From positions 96,441,075 to 96,505,074 of the forward strand of contig OZ038485.1 in assembly GCA_964036315.1 (NCBI GenBank): DNA of 64,000 nt, given 5' to 3'. Position numbers and translations under genes: made by a program. The notes beneath the pieces are model-generated. The model saw only the letters and a program-made list of their open reading frames with translations, had not been told where the DNA came from and searched no databases. The stretch is from Acanthosepion esculentum (lineage: Eukaryota; Mollusca; Cephalopoda; Sepiida; Sepiidae). Every line of letters begins with the position of its first letter. The first letter of the stretch is position 1. Below are positions 1 through 8,991 of the stretch, piece by piece.

Positions 1-305
1 AAGGAAGATACATAGGAAGAGCGAGAGATGGAGAAGAGACGGAAAGAGGGAAGGGGCGAAAGCCGAGAGGAGGAAATGTAGAAGTGAAAACGAAAGACAA
101 AGAAAGAAGAAAGGAATACAGAAAACAAAGAAGGAAAAAGTCAAAATAGAAATGAAAAAAAATAAGGAAGAAAGCAGAAAAGAAAAAGAATAAATGAAGT
201 CTAGCTGATGTTAAAGAGAAAAAAAAAAATGAAGGAAGAGATGGAACGAAGAAAGGTGGAAAGAAATAAGGAAGAAAAATAAAAATAAGCAAGGCATGAA
301 AGAAA
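1..305. repeat. Purine-rich low-complexity DNA
   Basis: The top strand is almost entirely A and G, with short GAAA, GGAA and AGAGA runs but no exact unit. It looks like a decayed purine microsatellite leading into the (GAA)n blocks. No gene is visible. Confidence 0.7.
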
Positions 306-322
306 TGAAGAAGAAGAAGAAG

Positions 323-354
<32 letters not shown>

Positions 355-775
355 GAAGAAGAAGAAGAAGAAGAAGCAGCAGCAGCAGCAGCAAAGATTG
401 TCAGGAGGGGAAGAAGAACAAAATCCAAATTGACGCAAGGCGGGAAGGAAGCTTAAGTAAATAGAAATTTGAAAAAAGTAAGAGTTAAAAAAACGTGGTG
501 GGAAGGATGAAAGAAATGGAGAAGGAGAAGAAGGAAGAGGAGAAGGATGAGAAAAGAAGAAGAAGAAGAAGAAGAAGAAGAAGAAGAAGAAGAAGAAGAA
601 GAAGAAGAAGAAGAAGAAGAAGAAGAAGAAGCAGCAGCAGCAGCAGCAAAGATTGTCAGTGGGGGGGGATAAGAACAAAATCATCCAAATTGACGCAAGG
701 CGGGAAGGAAGCTTAAGTAAACAGAAATTTGAAAAAAGTAAAAGTTAAAAAAAAAAACGGGGTGGGAAGGAAGAA
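306..775 (+). repeat. Tandemly duplicated (GAA)n-(GCA)n block
   Basis: A (GAA)n tract (about 306-376) ends in (GCA)n (375-392). It is followed by about 110 bp of non-repetitive purine-rich DNA. The whole arrangement is then repeated with (GAA)n at 555-630, (GCA)n at 630-647 and the same downstream sequence, about 255-260 bp further on. The serine-, arginine- or phenylalanine-homopolymer open frames here are shadows of the repeat. Confidence 0.85.
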
Positions 776-1454
776 AGAAAAAAAAACAATGATTCGTAGG
801 AAAGAATGAAGAAACAGAAAGAAAGATAGAAAGAAAAGTGCTTATTAGACGATTCCAGCTAAAAGCGGGCGCTGATTTTCACGGCAGATACATCCTCCCA
901 TCAATTTTCCCTCCTATTCTACTTCACTCTACCTGACTTATACATATGGCCCTCTACCTTACTAAGCTAAACTTAGAACATTTCAAGTGGCAAACTAGTT
1001 TCATCTGGGGGTTGGGTGGGGGTAAATCTGTGGTCGAAACACGCCCTTTATCCCTGATGTAACGTTTTATCTTTTGTTTATCGTCCAAAATCTCCTACCC
1101 TCACACCTGATAACTGGGGTTTCAACTTTCGGAGATGCTTCCGCCAAATTGTAACGGGATACGTTTGGAATACTGAAGTAGATGAACTGAAATCGTAAGA
1201 CACTTTAGAAGAGTAAAACCAAAACTATAATGTTATTCCTTTATAGATATTTACAAAACGCCTTATAGTCTGGCAAAAGGTCACGAAAAAAGGGTCAAAA
1301 TCAAACACACTATAATAATCACGGTCTTCTAATTGCTAATCACACAGCAACGGGAAAGCTTACCTTAAAAGTCAATATGGTAATTTGCTTGGGAGCTTTG
1401 CTAATTTTTCTCTTCCTTTGCCTTCATGTATTGCTGATAATTAATTATTGTTGA
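776..1454. other. No gene recognised
   Basis: This stretch starts purine-rich and becomes mixed-composition DNA after about 860. I see no long open frame, transposon motif or repeat in it. Confidence 0.5.
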
Positions 1455-1665
1455 TCCATTACTTTATTCAAAAAGTCTAGGTATCATAGCGGGCAGTTCA
1501 TCTGAACAATTTCGATGAAAACATTTATAGATAAGGGACAGAGAAGCTTCATTACGGCGGCGGGAAAGTGACTGAAGGTGAAATGCCTCAGATCATTTAA
1601 AGAAGTCGTTCAAAACAACTCCATGATACTTTTTCTTAATACCAAATCAGTGAGATCAAGCTCAG
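1455..1665 (-). mobile_element. CR1/jockey-like LINE fragment, reverse transcriptase C-terminus
   Basis: Read on the minus strand, a frame gives RRRNEASLSLIYKCFHRNC and continues DELPAMIPRLF. It matches the same peptide stretch in the fragment at 1825-2045, in 43860-44400 and in 47865-48490. This is the region just after the catalytic domain of a non-LTR retrotransposon. No catalytic motif is left, there are stops on both sides, and the fragment is short, so it is a dead 5'-truncated copy. Clade assignment is by eye. It faces away from the sister fragment at 1825-2045, forming an inverted pair about 160 bp apart. Confidence 0.7.
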
Positions 1666-1824
1666 ATGAATGAATCAAATATCTCTTTGCCTCTTAGTGA
1701 CATTAACGTCTTGTTGGCTTGGGATAAAATGATTAAGAAAAGAAAAAGAAACTGATTTTAATAGAAGAGCAAAACATTGTTAACAATGATCAAAGCACGC
1801 AATTCTAGTGCAGAGTTATGAGTT

Positions 1825-2045
1825 AAAACAGTTGATCTGAGCTTGATTTCACTGATTGGGTCTAAAACCGAATCATCAGTGTTGTATATTTGAAGTTATT
1901 TTGAACGACTTCTTCAAATGACCTGACGCATTTCGCCTTCAGTCATTTTCCCGCCGCCGTAATGTAGCTTCACTGTGCCTTTTCTATAAACGCTTTCATG
2001 GCAATTGTTTTGATGAACTTTCTCCCATGGTACCTAGATTTATAA
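1825..2045 (+). mobile_element. CR1/jockey-like LINE fragment, inverted partner
   Basis: The plus-strand frame reads FRLQSFSRRRNVASLCLFY and then KRFHGNCFDELSPMVPRF. This is the same protein segment as the minus-strand fragment at 1455-1665. At the DNA level the two pieces form an imperfect inverted repeat centred near 1745. A tRNA-derived SINE starts directly at the 3' side, at about 2046. No start codon, catalytic motif or complete domain remains. It is a degraded retrotransposon end with no expected function. Confidence 0.72.
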
Positions 2046-2376
2046 ATGGAGTAATGGATAACGGCTCTGATTGAGGAATCGGAGATCCGAGTTCGAATTC
2101 CAGTCGAATTTATTACATTCACTTACGTGCTAATACCCTTGCGACAGGTATGAATCCTCTTCCCCCAGCTATGGGTAAATAGCAGGACAGGCCGTGTTGG
2201 ATGGCAACTGGTCTACCACAGAAAGAAATGGCAACCTACTACGGGAAAAATCTGCCTCGTCAGTCATGTATCGAAAGATATATGATCGCTTAAGCGTGTA
2301 TCACGCATGGAACATGACTAGATTGGCTTTAAGTTATCTTCCCGCTTGTGGGACTCTCTTCTGGCTTCTTGCTTCC
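2046..2376 (+). mobile_element. tRNA-derived SINE (family A), near full length
   Basis: The 5' head has a pol III type A-box (GGAGTAATGGATAACGG) and a B-box (GAGTTCGAATTCC), spaced as in tRNA genes. A body follows with the conserved string CAGCTATGGGTAAATAGCAG and a 3' part ending in a short CT-rich stretch. The same head and body recur at 4845-5245, and the 3' half recurs in minus orientation at 40400-40505 and 41095-41260. The small open frame inside is not a gene. Confidence 0.82.
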
Positions 2377-2410
2377 TAATCAACTTTGATTTTCAAAAAG
2401 TAATGAAATA

Positions 2411-2776
2411 CAGGTTGACCCCCCAAAACGGGAACTTTTGAAGTGCGTATTGCCAGACATGAGTAAGTGGCAACACTGCGAGTCAGTGACCTTGAGCAAG
2501 TAAACTTTTCGCCATTTTAGTAACGAGAATGAAATTCACAGTATCTCAGCTGAGATGTTGCAGCAGTCAATGAGGAATCTCAACAGCAGATTTCAAGAAT
2601 GCATTCGTACAGGAGGACGCCATCTACAGGACATAATTAAAAAAAATGAAAATTCCATCATTGTTTAGTAAATGGCATGTTTTAAGGTTTCAATTACTAT
2701 GAATTAAATATTTTTCTTCCATCACTCTTGGATTTATTGGATTGTTAAAAAGTTCCCGTTTTTTGGGGTCACCCTG
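2411..2776. mobile_element. Non-autonomous mariner-superfamily element with TA duplication
   Basis: The ends are inverted repeats of about 30 bp. The left begins CAGGTTGACCCCCC and the right, read inward on the minus strand, begins CAGGGTGACCCC; both continue to ACGGGAACTTTT. TA dinucleotides flank the 366-bp element at 2409-2410 and 2777-2778. Near the right end a plus-strand frame reads EMLQQSMRNLNSRFQECIR and then TGGRHLQDII, which resembles the extreme C-terminus of Tc1/mariner-type transposases. The catalytic domain is missing, so this is an internal-deletion derivative that could move only if an intact relative supplied enzyme. Confidence 0.75.
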
Positions 2777-2934
2777 TATGAGTTTGATTTTAGAAATCAA
2801 GTATCATGAAGGCTTTGTTGCTTGATCCCTCAAGCAACGTCGCACCTGATGGGTAACTCCTAAAATATGTCGGCTACTGCTTGTGATAAATAAAACACAA
2901 GAGTACAAAAATTAGGTAACTAAAGGGCTCGTTG

Positions 2935-3060
2935 TTATGCTTAGATTAGTGTCCTCTTTTTAGCTGTTTTCTTTACAAAGTTTTAACCGTTGTATTCTTC
3001 GGTCTTCAGGTGCCTTTCATAGATGACACCTTCCGAGGAATGTTGAACCATTTTGCTGCT
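2935..3060 (-). repeat. Hammerhead-like degenerate repeat (family F)
   Basis: On the minus strand the sequence reads CACCTGAAGACCG, a loop ending ATACAACGG, then TTAAAACTTTG. The same order (CUGAAGA, a short GC stem, a loop ending in UACAACGG, then AAAAC) occurs at 63640-63760. It resembles a hammerhead core with the conserved GAAA changed, so I expect it to be inactive. Confidence 0.45.
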
Positions 3061-3330
3061 CCCCTGAACAAGTGGTTCAGTTGAATAACGTGTTGCCGAA
3101 TAAATTATTTTTTACTCGACAGGTGATTTTACTGCGTCCACTTGATTTGGATCATACGTTGTGTCAATGTTTTTTTGGATCATACGTTGTGTCAATGTTT
3201 CCGACCAATTATTTGTCCCAATTCAAACAAAATGTTCGTCCAGTGATACTGACAAGTTCAAATTATCGACTTGAATGACTATCCTTGGTGAGATCCGAAC
3301 CCAGATCTCAGGGTCAGAACACTAGTCCTT

Positions 3331-3332
<2 letters not shown>
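3061..3332. repeat. Short tandem duplication before a (TA)n tract
   Basis: A 26-bp string beginning TTGGATCATACG occurs at about 3147-3172 and again at 3176-3201. Nothing else is recognisable up to the (TA)n tract at 3333. Confidence 0.7.
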
Positions 3333-3369
<37 letters not shown>

Positions 3370-3380
3370 GTGTGTGTGTA
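3333..3380. repeat. (TA)n-(TG)n microsatellite
   Basis: A perfect TA run of about 34 bp is followed by a short TG run. It forms the left boundary of the palindromic element that follows. Confidence 0.95.
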
Positions 3381-3410
3381 TGTGTTTCTAGACAGCAAAT
3401 TCCCTTTTAG

Positions 3411-3751
3411 GCATGTCTGAATGAATAAATTACAGACATTATGCTTGCTAATTTTTAACAAAATCCGTTCAGACTCACGAATAACCTTCACTGTATTGAT
3501 GTTAAAGTTTAAGAGAAATGTGCTATAGCTGTTTAAATTTCTTTTATTGTATTTCTTTTATATTAATGAACAACATATAGTTTTGAATTACTTGCACCTC
3601 TGAAGATGATCTTGGAAAAAGATCGAAAGGACTTGGGAAATGAAAATAAAAGAAATTTAAACAACTATAGCACATACCTTCTATCCTTTCACATCAATAC
3701 ACGGAAGGTTATTCATGAGTATGAACATAATGTCTGTAATTTATTCAATCA

Positions 3752-3755
<4 letters not shown>
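3411..3755. repeat. Palindromic element E between (TA)n tracts
   Basis: The left arm (about 3411-3560) and right arm (about 3634-3755) are imperfect inverted copies sharing, for example, AATAAATTACAGACATTATG. The middle holds CTGAAGATGATCTTGG followed by AAAGATCGAAAGG on the plus strand. That is a hammerhead-like order (CUGANGA, stem, GAAA) with an extra base after the first box and a poor third stem. (TA)n tracts bound the element on both sides. Confidence 0.65.
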
Positions 3756-3817
<62 letters not shown>

Positions 3818-3818
3818 C
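3754..3818. repeat. (TA)n microsatellite
   Basis: About 60 bp of nearly perfect TA repeat separates palindromic elements E and A1. Confidence 0.95.
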
Positions 3819-4223
3819 TCAAGTATAAGATTGTTGTATACGGAATAAATTGCAATAACCAACAAATACTATTCTTAAAAGAATGCTCAATATAGAGTAG
3901 AGCAAATAGAATCATTTATTCGAAAATTATAACATAAACATGTTATAAAATCACTATAAAATAGCCATTTTGTTTCAACACTTCTGGTGTCTTATCAAGT
4001 GATGATGTTGAATGTAGAATAAAGGGTTTTAAAAGGTTCAAATCAACCAAACAACCGTCAATATGTGGCTTATGTAACAGCGTTTGGGTTGATTTGAACC
4101 TTTTAAAACTCTTTATTCTACATTCAACACCATCATTTGAGAAGACACCAGATGTGTTGAAACAAAATGGCTATTTTTGTAGTGATTTTATAACATTTTT
4201 ATGTTATAATTTTCGAATAAATG

Positions 4224-4226
<3 letters not shown>
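3819..4226. repeat. Palindromic element A1
   Basis: The left arm (3909-4048) and right arm (4087-4226) are inverted copies with about 38 bp between them. Each arm holds ACTTGATAAGACACCAG or a variant, followed by GTGTTGAAAC in the inward-outward orientation. This resembles a hammerhead with changes at conserved core positions. The outer left sequence (3819-3908) is found inverted at the outer right side of the second copy at 21207-21648. The element ends in (TA)n on both sides. Confidence 0.75.

Positions 4227-4260
<34 letters not shown>
4225..4260. repeat. (TA)n microsatellite
   Basis: About 34 bp of TA repeat lie directly against the right arm of palindrome A1. Confidence 0.95.
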
Positions 4261-4261
<1 letters not shown>

Positions 4262-4844
4262 TATATTATGTATTTATAAAACGGACGCATCTTATTTATT
4301 TCCGGGGATAAAGACATAAGGAGTAAAATAACACCGTTGGATAGAGCAAGTTTTCGTCTACGAAACACTATTTGTCCGTATAATCGTCATTTTCTACAGT
4401 AATAGACAAGAGTTCTTTATTTTGTAGTCTAACAACTGGCCATCTTGTCACGTGGAATGTAGTTTATCAAAAAACGTGACTAAAGTCACTGTTGAAATGC
4501 ATTCACCACAGCGTGAGTGAGGTCGCTTTCACTGTTTCTCACCCTAGATGTTTAGCAAATGACAGAGTCATTCAGTGGGACATTTTTATTTTGCGTTTGG
4601 AAGAATACCCCGGTATACATCAGCTTCGTATGCAGTATTATACCAGATGACTTTTTGCCAGACTACCGCTAATTCGATGAATTTAACAATGACTCCTACC
4701 CAAAAACAAAACAAAAAAAAATAAATGAATAAAAATAAAATAAAAGAAATAAAATATAATTGCTGAGAAGGGTGAACATCTAATGCCATCCTTTTAAAAT
4801 CTTGCCAACATAAATAGAAAAAGAGGTATATATATACGGCGGAG
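4261..4844. other. No gene recognised
   Basis: This is AT-rich mixed sequence. The open frame on the minus strand near 4586-4915 overlaps the SINE head and an A-rich run and has no family features. Confidence 0.5.
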
Positions 4845-5243
4845 TAATGGATAACGGCTTGGATTGAGGAATCGGAGAGCCGAGTTCGAATTCCAGTCGA
4901 ATCCATTACATTCACTTACGTGCTAATACGCTTGGGAAAGGTGTGAATCCTCTTCTTCTCCCTCCAACTATGGGTAAATAGCAGGACAGACTGGGTTCTA
5001 TAGCCTTGGATGGCAACTGGTCTAGGAGAAGGACAACTCTGAATTCAAAACCTGCGGAGGGTCGTTTGGGGACCTTGTGGCATTCGTTGCACCAGGTCCC
5101 TGTATTCGTCCCTCCAAAATGTGTGGATGGCCCTGCACAAAGCCTTCACCACTATAATCAAATCTCATGTGTCGGTGTTGGGCTTTCAGTTTCTATGAAC
5201 TGATCTGCCTGACCCTAATACGTCGAATTCGACGGGAGAGTCG

Positions 5244-5245
<2 letters not shown>
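4845..5245 (+). mobile_element. tRNA-derived SINE (family A) with (TA)n tail
   Basis: The head is almost identical to the SINE at 2046-2376, with the A-box GGAGTAATGGATAACGG and B-box GAGTTCGAATTCC. The body contains CAACTATGGGTAAATAGCAG. A longer 3' part than in the first copy ends CGACGGGAGAGTCGATC, after which a (TA)n tract runs 5246-5279 and then a TG tract. The different 3' halves of the two copies suggest subfamilies. Confidence 0.83.
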
Positions 5246-5289
<44 letters not shown>

Positions 5290-5300
5290 GGGGGGAGGGC
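5246..5300. repeat. (TA)n-(TG)n microsatellite
   Basis: The TA run of about 34 bp and the following TG/G run directly abut the SINE 3' end and probably derive from its tail or target. Confidence 0.92.
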
Positions 5301-5400
5301 GCACAAATAAAATATATTGTATTAAAATATCATTTATATCAGTGTAAGGAATAGTGATTTTCCAAGCGTAGCTTAGATGTGGCACAAGGCCGAAAGTAGG

Positions 5401-5489
5401 GGGCACCCAGTGAGGACCGAAATCACTAGTCAGTCGTAATCGTTTTAGAGAGGCAAGCTTGCTAACCATTACACCGCCTCGAGGTGCCC
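5401..5489 (-). repeat. tRNA-like sequence, probable SINE head
   Basis: On the minus strand the sequence starts GGGCACC and ends 89 nt later in GGTGCCC, giving a perfect 7-bp acceptor-like stem. An A-box-like GGTGTAATGGTTAGCAAG lies near the 5' end. A TTCG-containing stem-loop (AGTGA, then TCACT) sits where a T-arm would be, but its loop has 9 nt, not 7. This makes a SINE head or tRNA pseudogene more likely than a working tRNA. Confidence 0.45.
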
Positions 5490-5499
5490 AATCTGTGTG

Positions 5500-5974
5500 A
5501 GGAATATACCGAAACACGAACGCACATACACACAATAATACGCGCGCAGAGTACAAACTCACACAAGCCAATATATTTATAATACAGATATATCAAGGAA
5601 TGCCTTAAAAATATATCCATGGTTTAAGATTAAATGTTTCGGCAGGTAAAAATAGTACATTATCTGATGTACTAAATCCCTGATAGAATAAATTTACTCT
5701 ATTAGAAGATCTATCTCTGACTTTCGCGCTTTCTCTCTACGTTTTTCTCTCTCTCTTACTTACTGTGTATCTCTTTCTCTCTCTCTCTATATATATTCTC
5801 CTCTCCCCCTTCTATATCAATATATAACTTCCGTTAAGTTAACCGATTAAATGTGTCAATGTCTGGACCTCCTCAAGTAATATTAAGTATGAAAGAATAG
5901 AAATATTAAATTACATCTAACTCACACATCTCTCTCCCCCCTCACTTCCTCACTTCGTTAATTTACATATGCTA
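5500..5974. other. CT-rich and mixed DNA without a gene
   Basis: A pyrimidine-rich stretch (CTCTCT and TTTCTC runs, about 5710-5805) lies within otherwise featureless AT-rich DNA. Confidence 0.5.
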
Positions 5975-6100
5975 AGTACTGCCCGTCAAAAATGAGTAAA
6001 TTTCTTTTCATTTTTCGTTTCAACCTTTGGAAGTAAAGTCTGATGATCCGCGGTCCTTTAAAAGGGCTATGGTGAAATAATTTATTACATGGAACCTTAA
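5975..6100 (+). ncRNA. Hammerhead-type ribozyme repeat, family G copy 1
   Basis: The core reads CTGATGA (6040-6046), a stem II region starting UCC and ending GGU, then GAAA (6074-6077). The predicted stem III is AUA/UAU with a 3-nt loop, followed by the cleavage-site U at 6086. The same architecture and about 150 bp of surrounding sequence are found in minus orientation at 51400-51550. Stem I and the middle of stem II pair poorly here, so activity is uncertain. Microsatellite DNA follows at 6103. Confidence 0.5.
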
Positions 6101-6101
6101 A

Positions 6102-6102
<1 letters not shown>

Positions 6103-6145
<43 letters not shown>

Positions 6146-6213
6146 GCGGTAAGTATATATGTTCTTGTGTATTAAACAACGCACACACTTTCTATCTATC
6201 TATCTATCTATGT
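6103..6213. repeat. (GT)n and (TATC)n microsatellites
   Basis: A GT run (6103-6127) continues as TGTATG repeats. A short (TATC)n run is at about 6191-6213. Confidence 0.9.
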
Positions 6214-6299
6214 AAGAAAAATGTGTTTCCTTAAAAGGGAAAAATAAAGTGTTTTGGAAGGGGCATCGTTTATGGTCGAGCATTAAAGCAAACAGGTTT

Positions 6300-6765
6300 T
6301 TCCCCTACATTGCCTCAGACGGTGGGTTCCCATAGAAAGAAAGATTAAATTACATTGCATCAAACAGCAGTTTCCTCTGCAAAGGCAAACTCAGGCACAT
6401 TGCCTCAAACGGTGGGTTCGCATACAAAGGCAGATTAAAGAACATTGTCTTAATCTGTGGTTTCCCCTACAGAGGCAGACTAAGACACATTGCCTCAAAA
6501 TGCATTTTCCGTTACAAAGGGAGACTAAAAGACATTGTCTTAAACGGCGGATTCCCCTACGAAAGCTGATTAAGGGACATTGTCTCAAACGGTAGTTTCC
6601 CCTACAAAGGCAGACTTAGGCATATTGTCTCAAACGGCATTTAACCTTACAAAGGAAGACAATGGCACATTGCCTCAAGTTCCGTTTTCACCAACAAAGG
6701 AAGATTAAAAGACATTGCTTCAAACGGCGGCTTAATATACAAAGGCCGCTAGACGCAGTTCACAT
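6300..6765. repeat. 45-bp minisatellite, about ten copies
   Basis: A unit of about 45 bp containing ACATTGCCTCAAACGG and a TTCCCCTACAAAGGCAGA-type half recurs at about 6308, 6353, 6398, 6443, 6488, 6533, 6577, 6623, 6669 and 6713. Copies differ at several positions each. Because 45 is a multiple of three, the minus strand shows a 15-residue periodic open frame, which I regard as a by-product. Confidence 0.85.
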
Positions 6766-6879
6766 TGTCAAAAAAACAAGGAAAAAACAGAGCTTCTACT
6801 CAAACATGGATATAAACAAAATAGCTTTGGGTGTAGTAGGAAATAAGGCTGTGTAATATACCTGTCAATTCCTTAGAAA

Positions 6880-7048
6880 TCTACCTGTCTGTCTGTCGGT
6901 CTGTCTGTCTGTCTGTCTGTCTCTCTCTTTCTGTCTCTCTATCTCTCTGTGTGTGTGTATCTATATATTTATTTCCTTGCATATCTATCTGTCTAGCGAG
7001 CTATTTATTTCGTTTTTTTTAAATATATCTACAGTATATCATTTTTCA

Positions 7049-7130
<82 letters not shown>

Positions 7131-7142
7131 GTTTCTTTCTAG

Positions 7143-7170
<28 letters not shown>
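6880..7170. repeat. (GTCT)n, (TATC)n and (CT)n microsatellites
   Basis: The region contains (GTCT)n at about 6885-6925, a perfect (TATC)n of about 80 bp at 7049-7131, and (CT)n at 7142-7170. Confidence 0.93.
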
Positions 7171-7174
<4 letters not shown>

Positions 7175-7179
7175 ATCTA

Positions 7180-7397
7180 CTTATAAAGCTTGGCAAACTT
7201 ATTTTTGAACAGTTCCGCCTCTTTGTCGTAAACAACTGCCAATCTCAATTTCTCTTCTCTTCCAGAAAGAACAATCTCGACGGAATGTTCCAGAAATTGA
7301 CAGCTTGTTATTAAAATATCAATTGTCCCTATAATGGATGCATTAACGCCAAGATCAGATAACTTCAACGTTTGACTAGCAAGATAGAAATTGAAAA
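7180..7397 (-). CDS. Exon-like open frame of unknown identity
   Basis: The minus strand is open for about 65 codons of well-mixed amino acids, unlike the surrounding low-complexity DNA. It includes LSDLGVNASIIG and later LAVVYDKEAELFKNKFAKL before a stop. A pyrimidine-rich tract ending in TTGCTAG just upstream looks like a splice acceptor, so the frame could be a terminal exon or an exon relic. The LGVNASIIG stretch faintly recalls the N-terminus of clathrin heavy chain, but the rest does not follow that family, so I do not name it. It may equally be a chance frame. Microsatellites flank both sides and no partner exon is visible. Confidence 0.25.
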
Positions 7398-7439
7398 AGA
7401 CAAAGGTTACATTTATTTTATTTTTTTGCACACTTGCTT

Positions 7440-8065
7440 TTGCTTATTTTTTTTTTTACTATCGACATGTAGCTTTTCTACTTTTCTTTCTTGATGTATT
7501 CATTTTTCTTTCTTTTTTTCTTTCTTTCTTTCTTTTTTTCTTTCTTCGTTATTCCTTTCGTTTTTTCTTTCTTTGTTTTTTCCTTATTTTGTTCTTTTAC
7601 TTTCGTTATATTATTTCATATTCTTTTCTTTCTTTCTTTCTTTCTTTCCTTCTTGCTTTCTTTCTTGCTTTCTACTTCACCTTCTTTCTTTCTACTTCGC
7701 CTTCTTTCTTTCTTTCTTTTTCTACTTTTCTTATTTAGTTCCCTTTTATTTTTGTTAAAATCTCTTCTTTCTTTTTTAATTTTTTCTTTGCTAGTTTGTT
7801 TGCTTCTTTCTGTTCTCATCGATTCTTTCATTCTTTCTTTCTTTTTATTTTTATATTTAATCCTTACATTATTTCTTTCTTTCTTTCTTTTATTTAGATC
7901 CTCTTTTACTTTTGTTAAATTCTTAGTTCTCCTCTTTCATTGTTTCTTTCTTCCCCCCCCTCGTTATTCGTTTCTTTATTACTTTCTTTTATTTTGTTCC
8001 AATTTTATTTTCGTTAAATTTTTACGTTTTTTTTCTTTCTCTCTTATTTCTTCTTTCTTTCTTTG
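7440..8065 (+). repeat. Pyrimidine-rich (TTTC)n region
   Basis: The plus strand is dominated by TTTC, TTTTC and CTTT runs of varying length for about 600 bp. The overlapping phenylalanine/serine-rich frames are composition artefacts. Confidence 0.9.
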
Positions 8066-8904
8066 AAAAATCTTCAACAGTCAACTGGAGCCAGTCAGTC
8101 TATGTAGCCAGTGCATTCTATTGCTAATAGCTAAACAGATAAAAAAATGTTTTAATTATCACCCTCCCATTTTTAGAATGCCATATTGCCTTTTTGATTC
8201 TTCCCCGACATCGTTTACTGAGATGTTCTCAGTCGCTCTTATGCGCGATGCTTGTCAGTTCTCGCTCTATCACTCTTTTGCACCCCCTTTCGCACCCTCT
8301 TTCTATCTCTCTACCTATCACTATCTGTGTGTGCATGTGCATTTTGCGCATGTGTTCGCCATTAACGTGCTGCTGCTTTATTTAAAATTGACGGAAACCT
8401 TTTCTTTCTTTTTACTCTTGTTTTTGATTATCTTATTTTCACCGTCTTTATATTGTAACCCTCTGGTCTCATTTGCATTCTTCTAGACCCCAGTTGTTAA
8501 CCAACAAAGTAAAGAAAGTCTGTCAGAGAGCAGGCGTGGCTTTATAAGCAGGCAACGAGAAACGGGTGTGGGAACAGAAAAAATACCAGGATATCAACCG
8601 GGAACCGAATAATCCGTGAAACATAATAAATGGTGCAGTTGGAATATGAGAGCTATAGCAGACGAATTAGAGATACGCGAAAATGTTGAACCTATCTGTG
8701 AAAATACTGAGAAAGGTGCTGGAGATTTGCGGAAACTCACTGACACTCTTAATAGAGACTATTTATGAGACTTACTTTCAATTTATCTTGATTGGCTGAT
8801 TTGTGTTTTACAGCTTATCAACCTATTGCAGGTTATTTAAAGCCAGAAACTATCTTTAGATTGTAAGAATTTCCTTGGAAATAATAATGCTTTACTGATG
8901 AATT
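8066..8904. other. No clear gene; possible retrotransposon remnant at 8600-8770
   Basis: Most of this stretch is unassigned. At 8632 a TGGTGCAGTTGG string resembling a tRNA primer-binding site is followed by a 40-codon frame from 8646 to 8768. No long terminal repeat or conserved gag motif supports this, so it stays a weak suggestion. Confidence 0.25.
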
Positions 8905-8991
8905 CTATTAATTAACCCATAACTGGGGGGTGGCTGGAAGAAGGATTGGATTCATACCTCTTCAAAATGTATTTGCGTGTGAAAGAATATA
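8905..8991 (-). mobile_element. 5S-tRNA chimeric SINE copy 1, 3' part
   Basis: On the minus strand this segment has the SINE body features (AAATACATTTTGAAGAGG, then CAGTTATGGGTTAA). It is the 3' part of the SINE whose head lies at 10281-10462. The mariner at 8992-10280 split the two halves and duplicated TA. Confidence 0.75.

Noticed and set aside
211..716. Homopolymer-rich small proteins from (GAA)n and its complement
   Set aside because: Poly-arginine, poly-serine and poly-phenylalanine frames are simply the microsatellite read in different frames.
7180..7397. Clathrin heavy chain exon
   Set aside because: Only about nine residues recall the N-terminal propeller; the following residues do not match, so I left it unnamed.
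8600..8770. Long terminal repeat retrotransposon start (TGGTGCAGTTGG as primer-binding site and a 40-codon gag-like frame)
   Set aside because: No long terminal repeat pair, no gag motif and no pol domain are visible; the short string could be chance.
8874..8900. CTGATGA box possibly starting a hammerhead
   Set aside because: No GAAA box or stem II follows at suitable spacing. Other isolated CTGATGA strings (for example near 44577, 58385 and 58440) fail for the same reason.
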